A DNA stretch of 10,786 nt from Alloprevotella tannerae (GTDB lineage: Bacteria > Bacteroidota > Bacteroidia > Bacteroidales > Bacteroidaceae). The notes under the pieces were generated by a model. That model was not told where the DNA came from. It saw only the letters and a program-made list of their open reading frames with translations, and did no database searches. This document shows positions 1 through 7,220 of this stretch, in pieces; within the stretch, counting starts at the first letter, position 1; every line of letters begins with the position of its first letter. The DNA lies in assembly GCA_015259305.1 (NCBI GenBank), contig JABZGO010000047.1:1-10786 (forward strand), written 5' to 3'. Position numbers and translations under genes: made by a program.

Positions 1-3
1 TTG

Positions 4-44
4 AAAAAATAACCCCCGAAGTCCAATTTTACAGGGCTTCGGGG
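4..44 (-). terminator. Intrinsic terminator-like hairpin, minus orientation
   Basis: CCCCGAAG (14-21) pairs with CTTCGGGG (37-44). The stem extends through one T:G wobble and two more C:G pairs to 11 bp around a 9-nt loop (25-33). On the minus strand the stem is followed by TTATTTTTTC, a good U-tract. On the plus strand the downstream run is weak (GATATTT). It would therefore best end transcription coming leftward from the gene-poor region to its right, although it could also act bidirectionally for a gene left of the window. Confidence 0.6.
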
Positions 45-51
45 AGGATAT

Positions 52-156
52 TTATGCTCTTTTGAGTTTTACCGGACAGCAATAGATTTTTTTCTTTCTT
101 CCGCCGCAGCGAACGAAAAGCACTAAGCCTTGTAAAAATTCCCACCTAAGGGAATT
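52..156 (-). other. Short minus-strand open frame, possible remnant C-terminus
   Basis: On the minus strand a 34-codon open stretch runs from just after an in-frame TAA (157-159) to a TAA at 52-54, which lies 8 bp before the terminator hairpin. The peptide contains GLVLFVRCGG followed by a lysine/arginine-rich end. There is no ATG; the only plausible start is a GTG at 121-123, giving 23 residues. The stop codon followed by a terminator looks like the end of a real transcription unit, but nothing upstream is open. It may be a gene remnant or chance. I do not recognise a family. Confidence 0.2.
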
Positions 157-228
157 TTAATTCCCCTAATGAGATTTTTTTTCCTACCTAAGAGAATTTT
201 TGCGGTCACTAAGTCTAAGTAAAACAAG
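121..228. repeat. Degenerate 20-22-bp AT-rich tandem repeat
   Basis: About five diverged units start near 121, 143, 163, 185 and 207. Each begins with a CACCTAAG-like sequence and most continue into a GAATTTT-like A/T-rich run. The best pair is ACCTAAGGGAATTTT (144-158) and ACCTAAGAGAATTTT (186-200), 14 of 15 identical and 42 bp apart. The middle unit (164-178) matches about 11 of 15, and the outer two keep mainly CACTAAG. AAAATTCCC (135-143) and GGGAATTTT (150-158) also form a perfect 9-bp inverted repeat. The units differ too much and are too closely packed for a CRISPR array. Confidence 0.55.
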
Positions 229-589
229 CTCTTATCCTTGCAGAAAAGGGACGTTATAGTTGTAAAAACGTAGTAGATAGCGAGCCGTTATAAAGGCGCG
301 TTGCTCCCTGCGACGGTGGCTTTAGATCGTGGCCGCCGCAGCGTGAAGCCTAGCGCCTCAAGTTGTGTGCACATAAGGCTGGCAGCTCCTTTTCAGTAAG
401 GTGTAGAATGCATAAGGAGAGGTTCGCTGCCTCATTGTCGCGTTGGCGGCAAGACTTTTAATCGTATCATCGAATCGATGGCTATCAATTTGCTACAAAT
501 CATAGCTAAGTTTTAACGCCGTCAATAGTAGTTTATGAGTATAAAATCCCCCTTTTCGCTCGATAAAGTGCAAAATAATGGATAAAAAC
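229..589. other. Gene-poor stretch, no feature identified
   Basis: I find no convincing coding region on either strand: open frames are short and lack homology I recognise. The stretch is richer in G and C around 290-450 than its flanks. It holds a 13-bp palindrome, CATCGA-a-TCGATG, at 468-480. I compared it by eye with tRNA, tmRNA, RNase P RNA and SRP RNA signatures and saw none. An undescribed RNA on the minus strand, ending at the hairpin at 4-44, is possible but unsupported. Confidence 0.35.
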
Positions 590-620
590 TTTTCTTTTAT
601 AGAAAACCTTTTTATCTTTG
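590..620 (+). promoter_or_regulatory. Bacteroidetes-type promoter for the surface-protein operon
   Basis: TATCTTTG at 613-620 matches the Bacteroidetes -7 consensus TAnnTTTG exactly. Nineteen bases upstream, TTTT (590-593) stands in for the -33 TTTG element. Transcription would begin near 626-630, giving a leader of about 210 nt before the first gene. A weaker alternative is TATAATTG (715-722, 7 of 8) with TTTT at 692-695, also spaced 19 bp. Confidence 0.55.
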
Positions 621-657
621 CTATGATTTTGGGAGAGGTTTGAAGATTAACAACACC

Positions 658-740
658 ACAGCCTCCGATAAGAAGGCTGTACATTCTACGCTTTTAATCG
701 CAATGATTTACCTTTATAATTGTGCTCGGCCATTGCCGAG
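658..740 (+). promoter_or_regulatory. Structured 5' leader with two hairpins and a mini-ORF
   Basis: Between the predicted start site and the first gene are two hairpins. ACAGCCT (658-664) pairs with AGGCTGT (674-680), and CTCGGC (725-730) pairs with GCCGAG (735-740) around a CATT loop. Directly after the second hairpin, an 11-codon open frame (MGCMARKVKMA) runs from 741 to a TAA at 774-776. A regulatory leader is an inference; I recognise no known riboswitch. Confidence 0.3.
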
Positions 741-837
741 ATGGGTTGCATGGCGAGAAAGGTAAAAATGGCTTAACCCCTTACTTTGAGTAGATAAATA
801 CGATATACACACATCATTCACTTAAATGACACATCTA

Positions 838-1317
838 ATGAAGAAAAGAATTCTTTTCGCTGCAATGGGATTGGCCCTCAGTGCCGGTTGCTTTGCACAG
901 AGTGCGTCTGACGTTATCATTAAGACGACATCAGGTGATAAAACGTACAAGATCAGTGAAGTTAAGAATCTGCGCATCGAAGGCAATGCACTTAAGGTCA
1001 ATAAAAAGACCGGCGAAGCTGCAGATACTTACAACTTCGACGAGATCAAGTCGATTATGTTTGCGCTTCCGACAGGAATTGATAACGCCCGCCTCCCCGA
1101 AAGTAATCTCACGATCAGCTCACCCGCTGGTAGCAATATGATTTACGTGAAAGGCAACGAGCCGGGCAAGCGCTACGACGTAGCCATCTACGATGCAGCC
1201 GGCAAGTGCGTAATGCGCGATGCCAACTGGCAAGGAGCGCCCATCAACGTAGCCAACCTCAGCAAGGGCGTGTTTGTATTCAAGATCAATAAAACGGCTA
1301 TTAAATTCAGCAAGTAA
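838..1317 (+). CDS. Small exported protein with sorting-domain-like C-terminus
   Basis: Predicted 159-residue exported protein. I place the start at 838 rather than the in-frame ATG at 826 because MKKRILFAAMGLALSAG then forms a normal Sec signal peptide, with cleavage likely after C-F-A (about residue 20). Residues 25-48 and 53-75 carry two degenerate copies of the Bacteroidetes 'x-V-x-S-I-T-F' module, the second ending IKSIMF (70-75). From about residue 88 to the end, the pattern IYDAAGK ... INVANLSKGVFVFKIN ... KFSK resembles the type IX secretion type A C-terminal sorting domain, which directs outer-membrane passage and surface anchoring. There is almost nothing between module and tail, so the protein is unusually small for a T9SS cargo. 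It is the first gene of the operon, with only 4 bp to the next. Function unknown; the sorting call is by pattern only. Confidence 0.75.
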   Translation: MKKRILFAAMGLALSAGCFAQSASDVIIKTTSGDKTYKISEVKNLRIEGNALKVNKKTGEAADTYNFDEIKSIMFALPTGIDNARLPESNLTISSPAGSNMIYVKGNEPGKRYDVAIYDAAGKCVMRDANWQGAPINVANLSKGVFVFKINKTAIKFSK

Positions 1318-1321
1318 TCTT

Positions 1322-2491
1322 ATGAAGAAGTATATTTTTCTCCTTCTGGCCGCTTGCCAAGGTTTAGCAACCATGGCGCAAGAGAATGTGGCCTACAAGT
1401 TAAAAGTAAATTTGGCTTCAGGTGAGAAACTCGCCTTCAGAGCTGATGAAGTAGACTCCATCACCTTCGCCAACTACGAAAAGGTGCAAGTAAATCTCTC
1501 CAAGCGCTTCGTGACCTCAACGACGATAGCCGTTAACATCGACTTGCAAGAAAACTCAAAGCGCTTCTATGCCCTTTGCTTGCCGGCTGATCAGCAGATC
1601 CCCGAAGACCAAGTGAAGGATTACATTCTGAAGAACAAGACGGTTGAGGCCGAAACGTCATACAAGAAGTCGTTTGATCTGCTTAAGCTGGAAACGGAAT
1701 ATACGATCTACGCCTTGGCTTTTGATATGAACGACATCCCGAGCAATGTGAGCAAGCTGACGCTGAAGACGGGCGCTGTGGCTGATGATCCGTTTAGCAT
1801 TGCGATCGATAAAGTGAGCAATCGTAGCGTGAAATATACTGTTACGCCGAAAGATCCGAGCATCAAATATTACACGCTCTCCTCTACGCTCGACAAATAC
1901 AATGAAGACTGCACGGCCGGCGAAAACGCAGGCGACGTCATTCAGCACTACATCGCGATGTGGACGCAGTTTGCTTCTTGGTATGGCTCTACTTGGCAGG
2001 AGATGATGAAGCTCGATATGAAGACGGGTACCTTCACGAACGAGCAAAGCGAGCTCCTCTGGGATGCTGATCAGATGATCGTGGCTTTTGGTATGAACGA
2101 TGCCGGCGAACTTGTTACGCCGATCGTTACGAAGAAGTATCGCACGAATAAGCCGACACCGTCTGACATCGAAATTAAGCTCGAACTTGCTCGCACACCG
2201 GCTTATCGCGACGTGGCTGTAAAGACTACCGTCAACAATAATAAGGACTACTTCGTGAGTGTGCAACCGGCTTCTTATGTAGACAAATTTGCTACTAAAG
2301 AAGAGATGATCAACAGCCTTTGCTACAATACGCACAGCATAGCCGGACTGACGCACAACGGCAGTAAAGAAGAAATCGAGTTCAGACCCTTTAAGCCCAA
2401 CGAGTACTACTACGTAATCGCAGTAGGTTTGGACGAAGGCGCTCCCTGCTCAGAGCCGGTGATGCTGAAGTTTTTGAACCCCGGCAACTAA
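1322..2491 (+). CDS. Exported repeat protein A, beta-sandwich-like domains
   Basis: Predicted 389-residue exported protein. The start at 1322 (MKKYIFLLL) gives a proper signal peptide, with cleavage likely after T-M-A (about residue 19). The in-frame ATG at 1274 lies inside the previous gene and would add 16 residues that spoil the signal. The N-terminal module ends VDSITF (44-49). Three consecutive segments of roughly 100 residues follow, rich in alternating hydrophobic/polar strands and in Y-Y-x-V-x-A or TEYTIYALAF patterns. These resemble fibronectin-III-like folds, which I infer rather than see. VTPKD...YY in the middle and VKTTVNNN...YF in the last segment recur in the downstream gene, so the two are paralogues. 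There is no clear C-terminal sorting tail. LAAC (9-12) resembles a lipobox but sits too early. The 4-bp gap upstream indicates co-transcription and probably translational coupling. Surface adhesion or binding is a guess. Confidence 0.75.
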   Translation: MKKYIFLLLAACQGLATMAQENVAYKLKVNLASGEKLAFRADEVDSITFANYEKVQVNLSKRFVTSTTIAVNIDLQENSKRFYALCLPADQQIPEDQVKDYILKNKTVEAETSYKKSFDLLKLETEYTIYALAFDMNDIPSNVSKLTLKTGAVADDPFSIAIDKVSNRSVKYTVTPKDPSIKYYTLSSTLDKYNEDCTAGENAGDVIQHYIAMWTQFASWYGSTWQEMMKLDMKTGTFTNEQSELLWDADQMIVAFGMNDAGELVTPIVTKKYRTNKPTPSDIEIKLELARTPAYRDVAVKTTVNNNKDYFVSVQPASYVDKFATKEEMINSLCYNTHSIAGLTHNGSKEEIEFRPFKPNEYYYVIAVGLDEGAPCSEPVMLKFLNPGN

Positions 2492-2535
2492 TCCTTTCGG
2501 ATGCCCAATCAAAACCGTATTGACAAACTTTGATT

Positions 2536-2541
2536 AAAGGA
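2536..2541 (+). promoter_or_regulatory. Shine-Dalgarno-like site before repeat protein B
   Basis: AAAGGA lies 10 bases before the ATG at 2552. It stands out because most genes here, like many in Bacteroidetes, lack a purine-rich site. It supports the chosen start and suggests independent ribosome entry after the 60-bp gap. Confidence 0.5.
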
Positions 2542-2551
2542 ACACACACGA

Positions 2552-3742
2552 ATGAAAAAAATAATAGTTTTAGCGTTGGCGGCCTTAGGCTTCACCTTCG
2601 CTTCAGCCCAGACTGAAAACAGTGAAATTGTGCGCATTCACAAGAATGACCACACGAGCAAGGCTGTCCTGCTGAGTCAGGTTAAAGACATCACCTTCGA
2701 GAAGATCACCCCTTTGAAGATGGATGTAGACTTTGAGAACATCAAGAGCGACGAGTACACGGCAGACTTTAAGATGCCGGCAGGCTGCAAGCGCTGGTTC
2801 TTGAAGATTGCTACGACGCCGCTTACCGGCACGGAAGCTGAAAAGCGCGAGCAAGTAATCATTGCCCACAACAATGAGTTTACGGAGAGCAAATACTTCC
2901 GTATGCAAAACGCAGAGGCAAGCACGACCTACTATTTCTACATGCTGCTCTTCGATGAAGATGACGTGGCAGTAGGCTTGTCAGAGGCTTCTGTGAAGAC
3001 TTTAGCGCCCGTGAGTGACGAATTTAATATTGCAGTCAGCGAAATCACTTCCAACAATGCTAAAATCGAGATCACTCCAAAGGATGAGAATATGCGCTAC
3101 TACAGATTCCTCGTTACGGAGGATGTTCGCGAGCAAATGATTGCAAGAAATGGTAGCATACAAGCGGCCGATTTGGCTTTCTGGAAAGAGATGGCGCAGC
3201 AGTCGGGCGTAGAGCTTGACCAGTATATCACGCAAAACACGAAGACGGGCTTCTCTTCTTTTGAGGCCAAAGACTTCCTCGGCTCTCCGCTTAAGGCTGA
3301 GACGAAATACTATGCATATTGCTATGGTGTAGAGCCGGATGGCACTTTCACAACCGGCGTTTACGAACAAGAATTTACTACGGCGGCCGCAAAACCATCT
3401 GATAATGTTGTCACCGCAAACATCGTAAAAACGTATACGGACGGATGCGACATCGATGTGAAGACGACGAACAACGATCCCTACTTTATGACGATTCAGA
3501 AGGAGAGCGTTTGGAACAACTTCGTTTCAAAATCGGGTAGTGAGAAAGCTGCAGCGCAAGACCTTGTCGACCTGATCCTTTCGCACGGTGGTAATCTTGA
3601 TTACTATACGCACCAGGGCAACTACCAAGGCAAGCTGGAGACCGGTATGGACAACGAAGACTGCGTCGTAATCATCTTTGGTTACGAGGGCGGTGTAACT
3701 ACAGCCGTGCAAACATTGAAATTCCGCACGGTCAACCAATAG
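2552..3742 (+). CDS. Exported repeat protein B, paralogue of protein A
   Basis: Predicted 396-residue exported protein and third gene of the operon. MKKIIVLALAALGFTFASAQ is a clear signal peptide with cleavage after A-S-A (about residue 19). The N-terminal module ends VKDITF at residues 44-49, the same position as VDSITF in the upstream protein. Three segments follow with aromatic strand patterns such as TTYYFYMLLFDEDD and TKYYAYCYGVEPDG, joined by short linkers. ITPKDENMRYY and DVKTTNNDPYF align with VTPKDPSIKYY and AVKTTVNNNKDYF in protein A. The two thus share architecture and order but have diverged widely. No C-terminal sorting tail or lipobox is visible, so how the protein stays at or leaves the cell is open; it could be periplasmic or held by the small first protein. 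The operon ends 40 bp downstream at a strong terminator. Function unknown. Confidence 0.8.
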   Translation: MKKIIVLALAALGFTFASAQTENSEIVRIHKNDHTSKAVLLSQVKDITFEKITPLKMDVDFENIKSDEYTADFKMPAGCKRWFLKIATTPLTGTEAEKREQVIIAHNNEFTESKYFRMQNAEASTTYYFYMLLFDEDDVAVGLSEASVKTLAPVSDEFNIAVSEITSNNAKIEITPKDENMRYYRFLVTEDVREQMIARNGSIQAADLAFWKEMAQQSGVELDQYITQNTKTGFSSFEAKDFLGSPLKAETKYYAYCYGVEPDGTFTTGVYEQEFTTAAAKPSDNVVTANIVKTYTDGCDIDVKTTNNDPYFMTIQKESVWNNFVSKSGSEKAAAQDLVDLILSHGGNLDYYTHQGNYQGKLETGMDNEDCVVIIFGYEGGVTTAVQTLKFRTVNQ

Positions 3743-3782
3743 TCGTATAGTTTAAAACGGCTATATACTCTGATTTATGGTT

Positions 3783-3810
3783 GAGGGAGCTGCAAGGCTC
3801 CCTCTTTTTT
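3783..3810 (+). terminator. Intrinsic terminator of the surface-protein operon
   Basis: GAGGGAGC (3783-3790) pairs perfectly with GCTCCCTC (3797-3804) around a 6-nt loop, followed at once by six T residues (3805-3810). It sits 40 bp after the last operon gene. Confidence 0.93.
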
Positions 3811-4056
3811 GTATCCTTACGAAGCCCGTCCTCCGGCGCATCATTTGCGAAGCGTCCTGCGCTACCCGCTTTTTCGCTCTTCAAAAGACACCCGCGCATC
3901 GTTTGCTGCCAGCAAACTATCGTATGACGGGAGCAAACTATAGTTTGGTGGGGTCAAACGATAGTTTGTCGGCAGCAAACGATCGAGCGATGCATAGTTG
4001 GCGGCGTTACTTTTTAGCATACGCTTCCATTTTGCAAGCCCTCTTGCCGCTCTTCC
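3811..4056. other. Gene-free spacer containing the repeat array
   Basis: No credible gene. A plus-strand open frame of 157 codons crosses it but has no start context, overlaps mutS, and its middle is just the 21-bp repeat read as a 7-residue period. Besides the array described separately, GCGCATCATTTGC (3836-3848) recurs as GCGCATCGTTTGC (3894-3906), 12 of 13 identical. Confidence 0.6.
3890..3994. repeat. 21-bp tandem repeat with palindromic cores
   Basis: Five units have an exact 21-bp period. Each has a 14-bp core of the form CAAACKATMGTTTG and a 7-bp linker such as TCGGCAG, ACGGGAG or GTGGGGT. Cores start at 3892, 3913, 3934, 3955 and 3976. The 3934 core (CAAACTATAGTTTG) is a perfect palindrome, and 3955 (CAAACGATAGTTTG) differs at one symmetric pair. 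The outer units decay at the array ends: 3892 keeps only its right half and 3976 only its left half. The array lies between a terminator and the mutS promoter. It could be a set of protein-binding sites, a cruciform-prone element, or a dispersed genomic repeat. Confidence 0.85.
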
Positions 4057-4089
4057 TTTTTGCTGAAAGCAGAGAATTGACTATTTTTG
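4057..4089 (+). promoter_or_regulatory. Promoter of mutS
   Basis: TATTTTTG (4082-4089) fits TAnnTTTG exactly, and TTTTTG ending at 4062 supplies the -33 TTTG at a 19-bp spacing. Transcription would begin near 4096, leaving a leader of about 90 nt. Confidence 0.7.
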
Positions 4090-4152
4090 TGCTGATTTAT
4101 ACCCTTATGATTCACCGTTTGCTCCTGCATCGTCACGGGCAAGCATTTATGC

Positions 4153-4171
4153 CCCGATCTGCCGGATCGGG
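4153..4171 (+). promoter_or_regulatory. Hairpin 14 nt before the mutS start codon
   Basis: CCCGATC (4153-4159) pairs with GATCGGG (4165-4171) around a 5-nt loop, with no U-tract, so it is unlikely to be a terminator. In the predicted leader it would sit next to the ribosome footprint and might tune translation; that is inference. Confidence 0.4.
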
Positions 4172-4185
4172 CAAACACAGAGACA

Positions 4186-6804
4186 ATGGCAAAAAGCGAA
4201 GAGACCCCGATGATGAAGCAGTTTTACGACCTCAAGGCCAAACACCCTGATGCCGTTCTGCTGTTTCGTTGCGGCGATTTTTACGAAACCTATGCTAAAG
4301 ATGCCGTTACCGCGGCGCAGGTGCTCGGCATTACGCTCACCCATCGCAACAACAAGGGCCGCACGCAGTCGGTCGAGATGGCGGGCTTCCCTTATCACGC
4401 CTTGGATACGTATTTGCCCAAACTCATCCGCAGCGGCTTTCGCGTGGCGATCTGTGATCAGCTGGAAGATCCGAAACTAACGAAGAAACTCGTCAAGCGC
4501 GGCATTACGGAGCTCGTAACGCCGGGCGTTGCTTTGGACGATACAGTCTTGGAAAGTCGGAAAAACAACTTCCTCGCAGCGCTTACTTATGGTAAGGCCG
4601 ACTTAGGCATAGCTTTCTTGGATATTTCTACGGGCGAATTTCTCGTGGCCGAGGGCTCGACGGAATATATCGATAAATTGCTCAACGACTTTGCGCCCAA
4701 GGAGGTGCTCGTCACGCAGGGAAGGAAAGGAAAGTTTGCCGAGACTTTTGGTAATAAATACTTCGTCTTTGAATTGGAAGACTGGGCCTTCTCCGCGCCG
4801 ACAGCCAGAACCCGCCTGTGCAAGCATTTTGAGGTGAAGAGCCTCAAAGGCTTTGGCGTGGACCATTTAGAAACTGCCCTTATCTCTGCCGGCGCCATTA
4901 TGGCTTATCTCGAACTGACACAACACAAAGAGACGGGTCACATCACCCGCCTGTCGCGGATCGAAGAGGACCATTTCGTTCGGATGGATAAGTTTACCGT
5001 GCGCAATCTCGAACTCCTCCGCCCGATGGCCGACGATGGGCGCTCGCTCTTGGACGTTATAGACCGCACGCTCTCGCCTATGGGCGCTCGCCTCTTGCGC
5101 CGCTGGCTGCTCTTCCCGTTGCGGTCGGTTAAGATGATTCAGCAGCGGCAAGATGGCGTGGAGTATTTCTTCAAAGCGCCCGAGTTTGCCGAACTCTGTA
5201 CCGACTGCTTGGGGCGTGTGGGCGACGTGGAGCGCCTCGTTTCTAAAGCCGCCGTGGGAAGAATCAATCCGCGCGAACTCCAACAATTGCGCTTGGCGCT
5301 CGAAAGTATAGCCCTCATTACGCGCGCTTGCGAGCACGCCGACAACGAACAGATGCGCGCCTTCGGCACGGCGCTCGATGCTTGCGAGGCATTGCGCGAA
5401 CTGATCGCGAAATCGCTTGTGCCTGATCCGCCCTTGCTGCTTAATCGCGGCAATGTGATTGCGGCGGGTGTAGATGCGGAACTCGACGAGCTGCGCAACA
5501 TCTCTGCCTCCGGCAAAGACTACTTGCAGCAGATTCGCGATAGAGAAGCGGCCGCCACAGGTATAACAAGCTTGAAGATTAGTTTTAACAACGTCTTCGG
5601 TTATTACATCGAAGTGCGCAATACTTACAAAGATCAGGTGCCGACCGATTGGATTCGGAAGCAAACTTTGGTAAATGCGGAGCGCTACATCACGCAGGAA
5701 CTGAAGGATTACGAGGAGAAGATTCTCGGCGCTGAAGATAAGATTGCCGTCATCGAGACACGCATCTTCAACGAACTGATCGAAACGACGAAAAAGTATA
5801 TCGCGCCCTTACAACTCGATGCTTCGACGCTCGCTGCTTTGGATTGCCTCTACGCTTTCTCCGTCGTGGCGCGCGAGCACAACTATATTCGCCCCTCGGT
5901 CGACGAATCTACAACGCTCGATATCCGTGCGGGTCGCCACCCCGTCATAGAAACGCTGCTGCCGCCCGGAGAATCTTACGTCCCCAACGATGTTCGGCTC
6001 GATACAACCAAGCAGCAGATCATCATCATCACAGGCCCGAATATGGCGGGTAAGAGTGCCTTGCTCCGGCAAACGGCGCTCATCACGCTCCTCGCGCAAG
6101 TGGGCGCTTTTGTGCCGGCTGAGCAAGCGCAAATCGGTATGGTCGACAAGATCTTTACGCGTGTCGGCGCCAGCGACAATATCTCGATGGGCGAGAGTAC
6201 GTTTATGGTGGAGATGAGTGAGGCGGCCAACATTATGAACAATCTCTCGGAGCGCAGTCTCGTACTCTTCGATGAGTTGGGTCGAGGCACGTCGACTTAT
6301 GATGGCATTTCGATCGCCTGGGCTATTGTCGAACACTTGCACGAAAACGGAACTTGTCGGCCGCGGACGCTCTTTGCGACGCATTACCACGAACTCAACG
6401 AGATGGAAAAGCTCTTTGAGCGCGTGAAGAATTGGAACGTGTCGGTGCGGGAAGTAAATGGGCGCATCGTCTTCTTACGCAAGTTGACGCGCGGCGGATC
6501 TGAGCATTCTTTTGGTATACACGTGGCGAAGATTGCCGGTATGCCGGGGCGCATCGTCAAGCGCTCGGAGCAGATTCTCCACGATTTGGAGGCCAACAAC
6601 GCACGCAACGGCACGGTAGAGAAGATGGAGCGCCTCCCAAGTTTGGGCGGCACGGACGGCATGCAACTTAGTTTTTTCCAATTAGACGATCCTGTGCTAC
6701 AACAAATCCGCGACGAACTCCTGAATTTGGACGTAGACAACCTAACGCCCATCGAGGCGCTCAATAAGTTGAACGACATCAAACGCATTCTCAAGGGCGG
6801 TTGA
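4186..6804 (+). CDS. mutS: DNA mismatch repair protein MutS
   Basis: MutS is the mismatch-recognition ATPase that starts methyl-independent or MutL-directed mismatch repair. It clamps onto mispaired or looped DNA and recruits MutL. The 872 residues are full length (E. coli MutS has 853). Domains in order: mismatch-binding domain with the Phe-X-Glu reader in GDFYETY (F32, E34), connector, core/lever region from about residue 265 with the clamp inserted in its middle (about 420-530), and ABC-type ATPase. The ATPase has Walker A GPNMAGKS (617-624), Walker [17 protein letters not shown] with D696-E697, and FATHYHEL with H733. The C-terminal tail ends in a helical segment. GKSALLRQ after Walker A, where many MutS have GKSTYMRQ, is usual in Bacteroidetes as I recall. 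It is monocistronic by context: own promoter upstream and an inverted repeat downstream. All key residues are present, so it should be functional. The start at 4186 gives the expected N-terminus. Confidence 0.98.
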   Translation: MAKSEETPMMKQFYDLKAKHPDAVLLFRCGDFYETYAKDAVTAAQVLGITLTHRNNKGRTQSVEMAGFPYHALDTYLPKLIRSGFRVAICDQLEDPKLTKKLVKRGITELVTPGVALDDTVLESRKNNFLAALTYGKADLGIAFLDISTGEFLVAEGSTEYIDKLLNDFAPKEVLVTQGRKGKFAETFGNKYFVFELEDWAFSAPTARTRLCKHFEVKSLKGFGVDHLETALISAGAIMAYLELTQHKETGHITRLSRIEEDHFVRMDKFTVRNLELLRPMADDGRSLLDVIDRTLSPMGARLLRRWLLFPLRSVKMIQQRQDGVEYFFKAPEFAELCTDCLGRVGDVERLVSKAAVGRINPRELQQLRLALESIALITRACEHADNEQMRAFGTALDACEALRELIAKSLVPDPPLLLNRGNVIAAGVDAELDELRNISASGKDYLQQIRDREAAATGITSLKISFNNVFGYYIEVRNTYKDQVPTDWIRKQTLVNAERYITQELKDYEEKILGAEDKIAVIETRIFNELIETTKKYIAPLQLDASTLAALDCLYAFSVVAREHNYIRPSVDESTTLDIRAGRHPVIETLLPPGESYVPNDVRLDTTKQQIIIITGPNMAGKSALLRQTALITLLAQVGAFVPAEQAQIGMVDKIFTRVGASDNISMGESTFMVEMSEAANIMNNLSERSLVLFDELGRGTSTYDGISIAWAIVEHLHENGTCRPRTLFATHYHELNEMEKLFERVKNWNVSVREVNGRIVFLRKLTRGGSEHSFGIHVAKIAGMPGRIVKRSEQILHDLEANNARNGTVEKMERLPSLGGTDGMQLSFFQLDDPVLQQIRDELLNLDVDNLTPIEALNKLNDIKRILKGG

Positions 6805-6868
6805 TGAGCTACACACTGCCGCGTACTACATTATTATATTACGCCCGCTCGGGATAAGATTTTGTCTT

Positions 6869-6916
6869 GAAGCACGCCAACTGCCGATTTATTTCATTGC
6901 GCAGTGGGCGTGCTTC
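6869..6916. repeat. Long inverted repeat downstream of mutS
   Basis: GAAGCACGCCAACTGC (6869-6884) and GCAGTGGGCGTGCTTC (6901-6916) are inverted copies matching at 15 of 16 positions around a 16-nt spacer. There is no T-run after it. It may end the mutS transcript as a stable 3' hairpin. A second partial pairing overlaps it: GTCTTGAAGCA (6864-6874) with TGCTTCAAGAGAC (6924-6936). AGCACGCC also recurs at 6982-6989, so 6907-6914 could pair with either side. Confidence 0.7.
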
Positions 6917-7072
6917 CGGCTTATGCTTCAAGAGACGATGCGCTGCCCCTGCCGTGCAGCTTTTATAAGGAATTACTGCGCAGCACGCCGTCGGTCTACA
7001 AAAGAAATGCACTATTAAAAGAAAGGTATCTTAAATCCTTTCTCCCGAAAGTAAAGAAAAACGACAAAATAA

Positions 7073-7103
7073 TTGGAAATACGAAATGTAAATGCTATGT
7101 TTG
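7073..7103 (+). promoter_or_regulatory. Promoter of the first beta-helix gene
   Basis: TATGTTTG (7096-7103) matches TAnnTTTG exactly, and TTG (7073-7075) lies 20 bp upstream as the -33 element. Transcription would begin about 110 nt before the gene. The site lies inside a 106-codon open frame (6904-7224), which argues that the frame is not a gene. Confidence 0.75.
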
Positions 7104-7203
7104 CATCGAATCATCATCTTTAATGTACAAACAAGATAACAACCTAATAAATCAATCAAACGCCCGCGCCTCTGAAACGGCGTTGCTCCAAAAGAGTTGT
7201 AAT

Positions 7204-7210
7204 AGAGAGG
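7204..7210 (+). promoter_or_regulatory. Shine-Dalgarno-like site
   Basis: AGAGAGG lies 10 nt before the ATG at 7221 and supports that start. Confidence 0.5.
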
Positions 7211-7220
7211 CAATAATAGT

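Noticed and set aside
493..684. 63-codon minus-strand open frame in the left region
   Set aside because: AT-rich, no ribosome site, and it covers the predicted plus-strand promoter at 590-620.
1343..1357. Lipobox (LAAC) in repeat protein A suggesting a lipoprotein
   Set aside because: The cysteine is at residue 12, leaving too short a hydrophobic stretch, and a good ordinary cleavage site (T-M-A) follows at residue 19.
1658..2356. 232-codon minus-strand open frame inside repeat protein A
   Set aside because: It is the antisense shadow of a well-supported gene, with no start context and an arginine/histidine-rich composition typical of such shadows.
3890..3994. Possible CRISPR array
   Set aside because: Repeats and linkers are too short (14 + 7 bp), linkers are not unique spacers, and no cas gene is present.
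3777..4250. 157-codon plus-strand open frame between the operon and mutS
   Set aside because: It begins on top of the operon terminator, overlaps mutS by 65 bp, and its periodic central part is just the 21-bp DNA repeat translated. The mutS promoter lies inside it.
4867..5664. 265-codon minus-strand open frame inside mutS
   Set aside because: Antisense shadow of a highly conserved gene whose codon choice explains it.
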